Below, one piece after another: positions 14,500 to 20,732 of a DNA stretch of 20,732 nt. The stretch is from Methanosarcinales archaeon. Its GTDB lineage: Archaea; Halobacteriota; Syntropharchaeia; Alkanophagales; Methanospirareceae. The notes beneath the pieces are model-generated. The model saw nothing but the letters and a program-made list of their open reading frames with translations. It searched no databases and was not told the origin of the DNA. Location of the stretch: NCBI GenBank assembly GCA_025464345.1, contig JAODGP010000017.1, positions 1 to 20,732 on the forward strand, read 5' to 3'. The position numbers and the translations under genes were made by a program. The stretch's first letter is position 1. The number at the start of each line of letters is the position of its first letter.

Positions 14500-16116
14500 T
14501 CAAAAACTCCACCCCGGCAGCAATTTCAAACTATCGCGATAGCTACTTACCACCGGATAACCGGATATGACCGTGTAGAATATGCCAAAGAGAGCAACGA
14601 CGAGGATAAGAAAGCCTATCATGGCTATCAACCTCCTCCTGTCATTCTTGATGCACATCATGCAGTATGTGATTGCGAGTATCATGAACGGTACATCAGC
14701 AACGAAATGATATATGAACAGTATTCGGGTAATAAGTGAATAAGGAAGCCATAGCAGTAAGAAAGGCACAGCAATGAATAGCAATTTGTGATCACACCGC
14801 CATCCATACTTCAATATCTTAGCCACAATGAACGCCAGTGCGGGTATGCTACCCCACCATATCGCGGGATTGCCCATCAAGACAATCGTTGAGACTTCGC
14901 CGTTCAGAGTGTTGATGTACAGCCATAGTGGTTTTAACATCAGCTGCCAGCTCCACCATGGAGAAGAGAACGGGTGTGTGGCTTCGATACCCGCATGATA
15001 GCCGAACATCTGGAACTGCAATTTTAATACGTCCATCAGACTGTGCCCACCACCGGCGAATAACCACGGGATATAACTTGCAAGATATATTGCCGCGGAT
15101 ACGAACAGACCCGCAACAACTATTTGCCAGTCGTAGAATAATCGCCGATTCGTTCGCTTATTACATAACATCGCAAGTGCGAGAACCGAGATCAGAGTGA
15201 ACATGGCTGTCCATTTCACAGCGAAGCAGAGCCCGAACGAGACGATACTCAGGAATAGCGAAGCTGGCTTCCTCTCGTATAGATAATCAAATGCGAACAT
15301 GAAGCTGAGTAGCGAGAATAGCGCGATGTATATCTCACCGGTTGCCAGCCGTGCGAGTGAGAAATGCATGAAATCAAAGGAGAGAAGAGAAGCGGCGAAC
15401 AAGCCCGCCATACTACTCCCGAAGATACGTGTACACAGAAGGAAGATAAGGGGTATCATCGCTGCCGCTGCGAGCACACCCATGAATCGCCAGCCAAAAG
15501 GATTCATACCGAAAATAAGAATACCAGCGGCAATTATGAGCTTGCCAAGCGGTGGATGTGTCCATTCATAGGGCTCTTTGAAGTGCAGATGCTCATATGC
15601 CGTCCGCACAAAATACATCTCATCGAAATACGCACCATCCTCTGCTGTGATCCCCGTGTAATTCTGCTCGTCAATCAGGGCTGTAGCATTCCTGCCTTCT
15701 ATATTCTCGATCGGTATCCGCTGGTTCGATGCCGATATTACCATTATCTCGCCGAGCTTACCGGTTGAATCGTTCGAGAACCGGAACTTGAGGAATCGTG
15801 CATCTCGCCCGAGTGCTATTTTGTCCCATGAGCAGAAATGGACGTGCTCCTTATTGTCATAGTTGTATAACTTCTGCCATTCACCCGGTGCTGTTGCTCC
15901 ATAGAGATCAAACTTCGTTCGATTGGCATCATACAGGAATATATAAACCTCCTTCAGCCGCTGAACACTGCCAAAATCCAGTATAACCGTTTCAGCACCT
16001 GCTGCAGGCTGCCAGCATGAGGATGGTAAACTCGTGGCACCGAGGTGGTTCGCTGCAATAATGATGAAGACCGCTGTGAGAATAGATACCGATGCAATCA
16101 CCCGCGCTTCTCTCAT
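14500..16116 (-). CDS. PMT-family (GT39) mannosyltransferase with an inserted discoidin-like domain
   Basis: 538-residue polytopic membrane glycosyltransferase of the protein-O-mannosyltransferase/ArnT clan, which moves a sugar from a polyprenyl-phosphate carrier onto protein or lipid outside the membrane. TM1 is at 7-25. Residues about 40-130 form a beta-rich, discoidin (F5/8 type C)-like region: LDFGSVQRLKEVYIFLYD, FDLYGA, WQKL, ARFLKFRF, GEIMVIS. The catalytic loop follows, with the acidic pair D165-E166 in YFDEMYF and WTHPPLGK (185-192), then ten or so TM helices and a short tail. DE and HPP are the family hallmarks. A GGAGGT site lies 14 nt before the ATG, rather far. The gene is divergent from the tetrapyrrole operon and 83 bp ahead of cdhD. 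Likely envelope glycosylation; acceptor and sugar unknown. Confidence 0.85.
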   Translation of the reverse strand: MREARVIASVSILTAVFIIIAANHLGATSLPSSCWQPAAGAETVILDFGSVQRLKEVYIFLYDANRTKFDLYGATAPGEWQKLYNYDNKEHVHFCSWDKIALGRDARFLKFRFSNDSTGKLGEIMVISASNQRIPIENIEGRNATALIDEQNYTGITAEDGAYFDEMYFVRTAYEHLHFKEPYEWTHPPLGKLIIAAGILIFGMNPFGWRFMGVLAAAAMIPLIFLLCTRIFGSSMAGLFAASLLSFDFMHFSLARLATGEIYIALFSLLSFMFAFDYLYERKPASLFLSIVSFGLCFAVKWTAMFTLISVLALAMLCNKRTNRRLFYDWQIVVAGLFVSAAIYLASYIPWLFAGGGHSLMDVLKLQFQMFGYHAGIEATHPFSSPWWSWQLMLKPLWLYINTLNGEVSTIVLMGNPAIWWGSIPALAFIVAKILKYGWRCDHKLLFIAVPFLLLWLPYSLITRILFIYHFVADVPFMILAITYCMMCIKNDRRRLIAMIGFLILVVALFGIFYTVISGYPVVSSYRDSLKLLPGWSF

Positions 16117-16141
16117 CGTTCGTAGATAAGACCTCCTCTTT

Positions 16142-16152
16142 GAAAAGTTTTA
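16142..16152. repeat. Direct repeat copy 1 in the divergent promoter gap
   Basis: gaaaagtttta occurs here and again at 16187-16197, same orientation, 45 bp apart. On the minus strand this copy (TAAAACTTTTC) is centred about 31 bp from the mannosyltransferase ATG, a TATA-like distance. Confidence 0.5.
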
Positions 16153-16186
16153 CCAAACAGCCAGAACAGGAGCAGTGAAAAAAATC

Positions 16187-16200
16187 GAAAAGTTTTAAAA
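16187..16200 (+). promoter_or_regulatory. BRE/TATA-like promoter of the tetrapyrrole operon (direct repeat copy 2)
   Basis: gaaaagttttaaaa has a purine-rich BRE-like lead (cgaaaa) and a TTTTAAAA core centred 26-27 bp before the ATG at 16223, the exact distance for a leaderless archaeal transcript. No ribosome site lies before that ATG, which agrees. The first 11 bases repeat those at 16142. Confidence 0.6.
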
Positions 16201-16222
16201 ATGCGAACCAAAATGATTATAT

Positions 16223-16861
16223 ATGCTCCCGTTGTATATTGATGCCGCAGGCAAGCGGATAGTGGTCTTTGGTGGTGGAAAGGTTGCAGAGCGTAAGATA
16301 CGCCAGATACTGGAGACCACGTCGAATGTCGTAGTTGAGGTTTACAGCCGTGAATTCACACCGGGTATAGAGAAGTTCGCAGAAGCGGGTAAAGTGAAGT
16401 GTACTGAGTGCGATCTCTGGCGTGAGACAGACCTTCGGCTTGAAGGTGCTTTTATGGCTATCATATGCACGAGTGATGAGGCTCTGAACGAACACATATT
16501 TAGAGAAGCACGCAGGTTCAATATACTCATCAATTACGGACACGAAGGGGATGTCTTTATGGGTTCGGTCATACACAGGCACGGCTTCATCATCTCCATA
16601 TCCACCGATGGTAAGGTACCCGCAATGGCACGTTACATGCGGGAGAAGATAACGCCGCTCATTGGCGAACGTGAGGAGAAGATGCTGGAGGTAGAGTCAA
16701 AGCTGAGGGAGGATTTGAGAGCTATTATAAAGGATGAAGCACGCAGACACGAGATATTGTACCGGGTTCTCCGTGACCCGGATTGCTGGGCTGCTATTGA
16801 TGCCCCGCTGGCAGTTGCAGAAGAACTTATATTGAAGATCATCGGTGATAGATATGCATAA
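16223..16861 (+). CDS. Precorrin-2 dehydrogenase / sirohydrochlorin ferrochelatase-type (CysG N-domain, Met8-like)
   Basis: 212 residues. NAD-dependent oxidation of precorrin-2 to sirohydrochlorin, the branch point to sirohaem, cobamides and coenzyme F430. An N-terminal Rossmann fold with FGGGKVAERK (16-25) and the LPLYIDAAGKRIVVFG start is typical. ICTSDEALNEHIF (81-93) is followed by NYGHEGDVFMGSVI, then the dimerisation motif ISISTDGKVPAMARYMRE (124-141). A helical C-terminal part follows. The methyltransferase domain of full CysG is absent, as is usual in archaea. The gene overlaps hemA by 8 bp and leads the operon, the same order seen in many methanogens. Confidence 0.93.
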   Translation: MLPLYIDAAGKRIVVFGGGKVAERKIRQILETTSNVVVEVYSREFTPGIEKFAEAGKVKCTECDLWRETDLRLEGAFMAIICTSDEALNEHIFREARRFNILINYGHEGDVFMGSVIHRHGFIISISTDGKVPAMARYMREKITPLIGEREEKMLEVESKLREDLRAIIKDEARRHEILYRVLRDPDCWAAIDAPLAVAEELILKIIGDRYA

Positions 16862-18116
16862 ACTCGGCACCTTATGGTTCTCACACAAGAAGTGTAGTGT
16901 GGAGGAGCTTGAAGAGGTAGCTCAGCATATGAGACCCGAGCTATTTGCACAGAATCATCAGATCAGGGGTTATGTGATAATAAATACATGTAATCGTGTG
17001 GAGGTGTATATAAGTGCAGATAACCCGGGAGAGATTCTGGAGGATGTGCTTGAACGTTTAAATTCGAAGAAAGGTGGTATATTCACTGGTGAGGACGCAT
17101 TAGAGCATCTCATGCGTGTTGTCTGCGGGTTAGAATCGATGATAGTGGGTGAAGACCAGATACTGGGGCAGGTAAAGAAGAGCTATCAGGATGGCAAGAA
17201 GTCCGGTCATCTTGACGACCTGCTGGACCTCGCATTTGATAGAGCGATAAAGGTTGGTAAGAGAGCGAGACAGGAGACACGGATAAATGAAGGTTCAGTC
17301 TCCATCGGCTCCGCTGCGGTTGAACTCGCGGAATATATCACATGGGGGCTGGATGGCAAGAGCATTCTTGTGATAGGTGCCGGCGAGATGGGCACACTGG
17401 TAGCGAGGGCGATCTCGGAGAAGAAATTAAAAGCGATGTTCATTGCCAACCGTACATTTGAGCGTGCGAAACGGCTGGCTGAAGAGGTAGGCGGGCAGGC
17501 AGCGCGGCTGGATGAGATAGAGAAGTGGCTCTCATGCTGCGATGTGGTTATATGCACAACTTCGGCACCGCATTACATACTCGATTACGAGATGATGAAG
17601 CGTGTGATGGGGCATCGTACGAATAAGAACGTGCTACTGATCATAGATATCGCAAATCCAAAGGATGTGGATGAGCGCGTGGGCGAGATCGAAGGCATCG
17701 AGCTGTACGATCTGGATAGTCTGTATGAGATAAGCGAAGAGAACCTGAAGAAGCGGCTGTCTGAGGTGGGTAAAGTGGAGAAGATAATAGAAGAGGAGAT
17801 AGAACTATTCAAGAAGATTTTAGCCCGGCATCGAGTTGAAAAGCTCATAGGGACATTATATCAGTATGGGGCAGAGATAAGGGCGGGTGAGAAGCGTAAG
17901 GCGCTGCGATATCTGAAGAGAGGGCGAGATCCGGAGCAGATACTGGATGATTTCTCCCGTGCGGTGCTCTCGAAGACGCTGCGTCTGCCAACTGAGATAC
18001 TCAGGCGTTATGCCCTCAATATAGATGATGAGGAATGTAAAGTGGACTTTGTAGATTTCTTCATGGACGAGTTAGAGCAGGATCTGCTGAATAAAGAAAC
18101 GAGAAGAAGACATTAA
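16854..18116 (+). CDS. hemA: Glutamyl-tRNA reductase
   Basis: 420 residues from the chosen ATG. Reduces Glu-tRNA to glutamate-1-semialdehyde, the first committed step of C5-pathway tetrapyrrole synthesis. Seen: WFSHKKCSVEELE (8-20), catalytic C46 in INTCNRVEVY, GLESMIVGEDQILGQVK (92-108), NADPH-binding VIGAGEMG (173-180), the long spinal helix, and SKTLRLPTEILRRY near the dimerisation domain. The start at 16854 is preferred over an in-frame GTG at 16845 because GGTGAT (16844-16849), complementary to the archaeal 16S 3' end, sits 4 nt before it and because the family starts close to this point. The GTG would add three residues (MID). It overlaps the upstream gene. No hemL, hemB or hemC follows, so the rest of the pathway is elsewhere. 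Confidence 0.95.
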   Translation: MHKLGTLWFSHKKCSVEELEEVAQHMRPELFAQNHQIRGYVIINTCNRVEVYISADNPGEILEDVLERLNSKKGGIFTGEDALEHLMRVVCGLESMIVGEDQILGQVKKSYQDGKKSGHLDDLLDLAFDRAIKVGKRARQETRINEGSVSIGSAAVELAEYITWGLDGKSILVIGAGEMGTLVARAISEKKLKAMFIANRTFERAKRLAEEVGGQAARLDEIEKWLSCCDVVICTTSAPHYILDYEMMKRVMGHRTNKNVLLIIDIANPKDVDERVGEIEGIELYDLDSLYEISEENLKKRLSEVGKVEKIIEEEIELFKKILARHRVEKLIGTLYQYGAEIRAGEKRKALRYLKRGRDPEQILDDFSRAVLSKTLRLPTEILRRYALNIDDEECKVDFVDFFMDELEQDLLNKETRRRH

Positions 18117-18150
18117 CTGTTTTAAAGGTCATAACATTTAACAGACAGGT

Positions 18151-18160
18151 AGGAGGTGAG
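18151..18160 (+). promoter_or_regulatory. Strong ribosome binding site for the UPF0147 gene
   Basis: aggaggtgag is a near-full complement to the 16S 3' end and stands 3 nt before the ATG at 18164, the best such site in the window. A TATA-like ataacattta (18131-18140) precedes it in the 47-bp gap after hemA, so an internal promoter is possible. Confidence 0.7.
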
Positions 18161-18163
18161 CAT

Positions 18164-18436
18164 ATGGGAGAAGCAGAAAAGGAAGAGGTGTTAAAGAGCT
18201 GTACAGAGATGCTGGATGAGATGATAGGAGACATAACAGTTCCTCGTAACATAAGGAAATCACTGAGCATGTTGAAGAACAAGCTGCTGAACAACGGTGA
18301 ATCGCTGGCAGTTAGAGCCGCTACGGTGATTTCCGATATCGAGGAACTGAATTCCAATCCAAATATACCATCTCATACCAGAACAGCGTTATGGAGTGTG
18401 GTAAGCCATTTAGAAACGATTTCCGTTGAGGAATGA
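18164..18436 (+). CDS. UPF0147 family protein
   Basis: 90-residue, all-helical, acidic cytosolic protein. The pattern DITVPRNIRKSL (23-34), then SLAVRAATVISDIEE (47-61), then NPNIPSHTRTALW, VVSHLETI is the conserved core of the archaeal UPF0147 family, so the assignment is clear even though its function is unknown. Length is normal. It has the strongest ribosome site of the region and shares an ATGA overlap with the following GTPase gene, so the two proteins are made together. The pairing with a ribosome-linked GTPase hints at a translation role (inference). Confidence 0.93.
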   Translation: MGEAEKEEVLKSCTEMLDEMIGDITVPRNIRKSLSMLKNKLLNNGESLAVRAATVISDIEELNSNPNIPSHTRTALWSVVSHLETISVEE

Positions 18437-19620
18437 TAACAATAGCGATAGCAGGCAAGCCAAATTCGGGTAAATCCACATTTTTTAAAGCTTCCACACT
18501 CGCAGATGCCGAGATAGCCGCTTATCCGTTCACGACCATCTCGCCAAACGTGGGTATCGCACATGTCCGTGTGCCCTGCCCGTGTAAAGAGCTGTTGAAC
18601 GATGGCAGCTGTGGTAATTGCATTCGTGGTACAAGGTTCGTCCCGGTTGAGCTGATAGACGTTGCGGGGCTTGTACGAGGAGCACACGAGGGTCGGGGGC
18701 TGGGCAATGAGTTCCTTGACGAACTCAGACGTGCGGAGGCGATAATAAACGTTGTGGATGCCTCGGGTGGCACAGACGCAGATGGTAACGTGGTAGAAGC
18801 AGGCAGTCATGACCCGATGGAGGATATAAGATTCTTCAAAGAGGAGCTGACCATGTGGGTATTCGGGATATTGAGCAGGAACTGGCGTAAACTGGCGAGG
18901 AAGGCGGAACTGGAAGGTACAAAGATAGAACGATTGATCTCAGAGCAGTTAGCGGGTGTGGGTGTGACCGAGTGGCAGGTAAGAGCAGCTATCGCACACT
19001 CACGCATCCCTGATGACCACCGTTCGTGGGACGAGCCGGCATTGAAGAAGCTCGCAGCAGAGCTGATAAAGGAGAGCAAGAAGATGGTAATCGCGGCGAA
19101 CAAAGCGGATCTGGTACCACAGAGCGTGATGGACAAGCTTGTAGCGGAAGCGGAGGGTGAGATCGTGATACCGTGTTCTGCGGCAGCGGAACTCGCATTG
19201 CGCACGGCAGCGAAGAACGAATTCATCGAGTATCTGCCCGGTGACTCTGATTTCGAGATACGGCATACGGTCAGTGCTGAGCAACGTGCGGCTCTTGATA
19301 AGCTAAAGGGGCTACTCGCAACTTATGGCAGTACAGGAGTCCAGGAAGTGCTAAACCGTGTGGTATTTCAGCTGCTGGATTATATAGTTGTTTATCCAGT
19401 AGAGGATGAGCACAAATTCACCGATTCTTCGGGTCGGATTCTGCCGGATGCATACCTCATGAAACGCGGTAGTATTGCGAAAGACCTTGCTTATGCCGTA
19501 CATACCGATATAGGTGAGGGATTTCTGTTCGCTATTGATGCGCGAACGAAGCGGCGACTGGGTGAACATTACGAGCTGGTGGACGGCGACGTTATTAAAG
19601 TGGTCTATGCACAGAGATGA
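18433..19620 (+). CDS. YchF/OLA1-related GTP-binding protein with TGS domain
   Basis: 395-residue OBG-family P-loop GTPase/ATPase. G1 AGKPNSGKST (7-16), G2 Thr at 34-35, G3 DVAGLVRGAHEGRGLG (76-91), G4 NKAD (223-226), G5-like CSAAAE (248-253), and a C-terminal TGS domain (about 312-395) with the GSIAKDLAYAVHTDIGEGF block. Bacterial YchF prefers ATP and binds the ribosome; the N-K-A-D here is closer to the GTP form. An odd Cys set, CPC at 49-51 plus CGNC at 60-63, sits between G1 and G3 and could bind a metal. It appears to be a feature of archaeal members, but I cannot check this. It overlaps UPF0147 upstream and the flavoprotein downstream by 4 bp each (ATGA). Confidence 0.92.
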   Translation: MITIAIAGKPNSGKSTFFKASTLADAEIAAYPFTTISPNVGIAHVRVPCPCKELLNDGSCGNCIRGTRFVPVELIDVAGLVRGAHEGRGLGNEFLDELRRAEAIINVVDASGGTDADGNVVEAGSHDPMEDIRFFKEELTMWVFGILSRNWRKLARKAELEGTKIERLISEQLAGVGVTEWQVRAAIAHSRIPDDHRSWDEPALKKLAAELIKESKKMVIAANKADLVPQSVMDKLVAEAEGEIVIPCSAAAELALRTAAKNEFIEYLPGDSDFEIRHTVSAEQRAALDKLKGLLATYGSTGVQEVLNRVVFQLLDYIVVYPVEDEHKFTDSSGRILPDAYLMKRGSIAKDLAYAVHTDIGEGFLFAIDARTKRRLGEHYELVDGDVIKVVYAQR

Positions 19621-20705
19621 GCAGTGTTGTCATATTAGGCTGTGGCTTTGGAGGTCTGGAAGTAGCTTCTGAATTGCGGAAGCTCTCGGATGAGGTTGAG
19701 ATTACAATGGTAGACCGAAGAACGAGGTTTGAGTATCAGGCAGCGCATCCTGAGATATTGAGCGGTGCAGTAACACCCGATGAGATCTCTGCGGATTTAC
19801 GCAGCTTTGCCGGGCAAATAAACGCAGAGTTCATGAACACCGAGGTTACCGGTGTGGATTTCGCAGCCAGAGCGGTTAAGACGAAGTCAGGAAGTATAGC
19901 CTATGACTATCTTGTGGTTGCAGTCGGAGGAGAACAGGCGTTCTTTGGTATACCCGGTGCGGAATCGTATTCGTATTGTGTGAACACCCAGGAGGGTGCG
20001 ATAATGACGAAGCATGCACTTGACGAAGCACACGGTAACGTGGTGGTCATCGGTGCGGGCTTAACGGGAGTGGAAGTTGCAGGTGAAGTTGCAGCAGCGA
20101 GATCGCACTTGCAGGTATATCTCGTGGAGATGATGCAACGGGTACTGCCCGCATTTCCCGCGGCAAATATCGCCTCGATTGTCACCAGGAGATTGATGGA
20201 CAGGGGTGTGAGGGTTCTGACGGGCAGTAGAGTGAAGGAAGTAAGGGAAGACGAGCTGATACTGGATGAAGGGTATAGATTGCCATACGATATCCTCATA
20301 TGGACTGCTGGACTGGGACCTGCACGTGTGCTTGAGCAGCTCAAAGCGCCAAAAGCTAAGGGCTGGCTGAAAGTAGACCCGTATCTCAGGATTGATGGTA
20401 TGCGCAATGTGTTTGCAGTGGGTGACAACGCATATTTTGAACTCAACGGGATACGTTCGGGTCAGAACGTGGAGGAAGCGGAGAGACAGGGCAGGACAGC
20501 AGCCGCGAACATAATAAGAGCGATGAAGGGTGCTAAATTGAGGATATACCGTCCGAAGAACACGGTACAGAATCCGCGAGCGATAATATCTCTCGGCGGT
20601 GGCACTGCGGTTATGTATTATCGTGGACTAACAGTCTCGTTCTGCGCATATAAATTGAAGAAATATATAGAACGCAGGTATATGAAGCGGTTCGGGGTGG
20701 TGTAA
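19617..20705 (+). CDS. NDH-2-like FAD/NAD(P)-dependent pyridine nucleotide oxidoreductase
   Basis: 362 residues with two Rossmann folds. FAD-binding VVILGCGFGGLEVA (4-17) and FAVGD (266-270); NAD(P)-binding VVVIGAGLTGVEVAGEV (142-158); and IWTAGLGP (228-235). The layout matches type II NADH dehydrogenases and the related sulfide:quinone reductases. The SQR active-site cysteines are not evident, so NDH-2-like is favoured. No TM segment, but the C-terminus (about 345-362, KLKKYIERRYMKRF) is basic and amphipathic and could sit on the membrane. Its ATG overlaps the GTPase stop. Electron acceptor (quinone, methanophenazine or soluble) cannot be told from sequence. Confidence 0.85.
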   Translation: MSSVVILGCGFGGLEVASELRKLSDEVEITMVDRRTRFEYQAAHPEILSGAVTPDEISADLRSFAGQINAEFMNTEVTGVDFAARAVKTKSGSIAYDYLVVAVGGEQAFFGIPGAESYSYCVNTQEGAIMTKHALDEAHGNVVVIGAGLTGVEVAGEVAAARSHLQVYLVEMMQRVLPAFPAANIASIVTRRLMDRGVRVLTGSRVKEVREDELILDEGYRLPYDILIWTAGLGPARVLEQLKAPKAKGWLKVDPYLRIDGMRNVFAVGDNAYFELNGIRSGQNVEEAERQGRTAAANIIRAMKGAKLRIYRPKNTVQNPRAIISLGGGTAVMYYRGLTVSFCAYKLKKYIERRYMKRFGVV

Positions 20706-20709
20706 ACAG

Positions 20710-20732
20710 ATGATTGGTGTATGTTTTGGTTC
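20710..20732 (+). CDS. Possible start of a further gene (cut by window edge)
   Basis: An ATG 4 bp after the flavoprotein stop opens a frame reading MIGVCFG to the right edge. The tight spacing fits the overlapping operon upstream, but only 7 codons are visible and there is no clear ribosome site, so this is a weak call. Confidence 0.25.

Noticed and set aside
18061..18357. Antisense frame over UPF0147 as a possible toxin/antitoxin partner
   Set aside because: It is a Ser/Phe-rich shadow of the UPF0147 codons without start signals; UPF0147 is a conserved stand-alone family.
1..20732. Mobile elements, CRISPR arrays, tRNA or rRNA genes
   Set aside because: No transposase or integrase motifs, no evenly spaced repeats and no cloverleaf or conserved rRNA segments were seen on either strand.

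Overview
The window comes from a euryarchaeon of the methanogen-related kind. The evidence is class I lysyl-tRNA synthetase, diphthine synthase, a CetZ-type tubulin, the CdhD subunit of the archaeal acetyl-CoA decarbonylase/synthase, a UPF0147 protein, CDP-inositol-type lipid/solute chemistry, TATA/BRE-like promoters and several near-leaderless starts. Gene content fits Methanomicrobia or the Syntrophoarchaeia/ANME-1 relatives, but no single gene here settles the lineage. Coding density is high, the genes are chromosomal housekeeping in character, and I see no rRNA, tRNA, CRISPR array, insertion sequence or phage gene.

Layout. (1) 1-2281, minus strand: a bifunctional inositol-1-phosphate cytidylyltransferase/CDP-inositol transferase, then a HAD phosphatase, then a membrane/coiled-coil protein cut by the left edge, packed with 0-1 bp gaps. 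GC content falls from about 49% to about 37% inside the first of these genes, near 1300. (2) 2419-4908: argS (minus) and dph5 (plus), divergent across only 30 bp. (3) 5177-8842, minus: a coiled-coil/winged-helix protein, a PRC-barrel protein, CetZ and a signal-peptide/TM surface protein. This is the most interesting block, because PRC-barrel proteins have recently been tied to tubulin-homologue-based cell division in haloarchaea. (4) 8935-10446, plus: cobyric acid synthase CbiP. (5) 10510-16116, minus: a PMT-type mannosyltransferase with a discoidin-like insert, an isolated cdhD, class I lysS and an AglD/UPF0104-type membrane protein. (6) 16223-20705, plus: precorrin-2 dehydrogenase, hemA, UPF0147, a YchF-like GTPase and an NDH-2-like flavoprotein, mostly overlapping, possibly continuing past the right edge.

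How it fits together. HemA and precorrin-2 dehydrogenase feed tetrapyrroles (sirohaem, cobamide, and F430 if the organism makes it); CbiP continues the cobamide branch; CdhD is half of the corrinoid iron-sulfur protein that uses a cobamide in acetyl-CoA synthesis or cleavage. ArgS, LysS, Dph5 and the GTPase serve translation. The PMT, AglD-like and surface proteins point to an S-layer/glycoprotein envelope. CetZ and its neighbours are a candidate cytoskeleton-to-membrane module.
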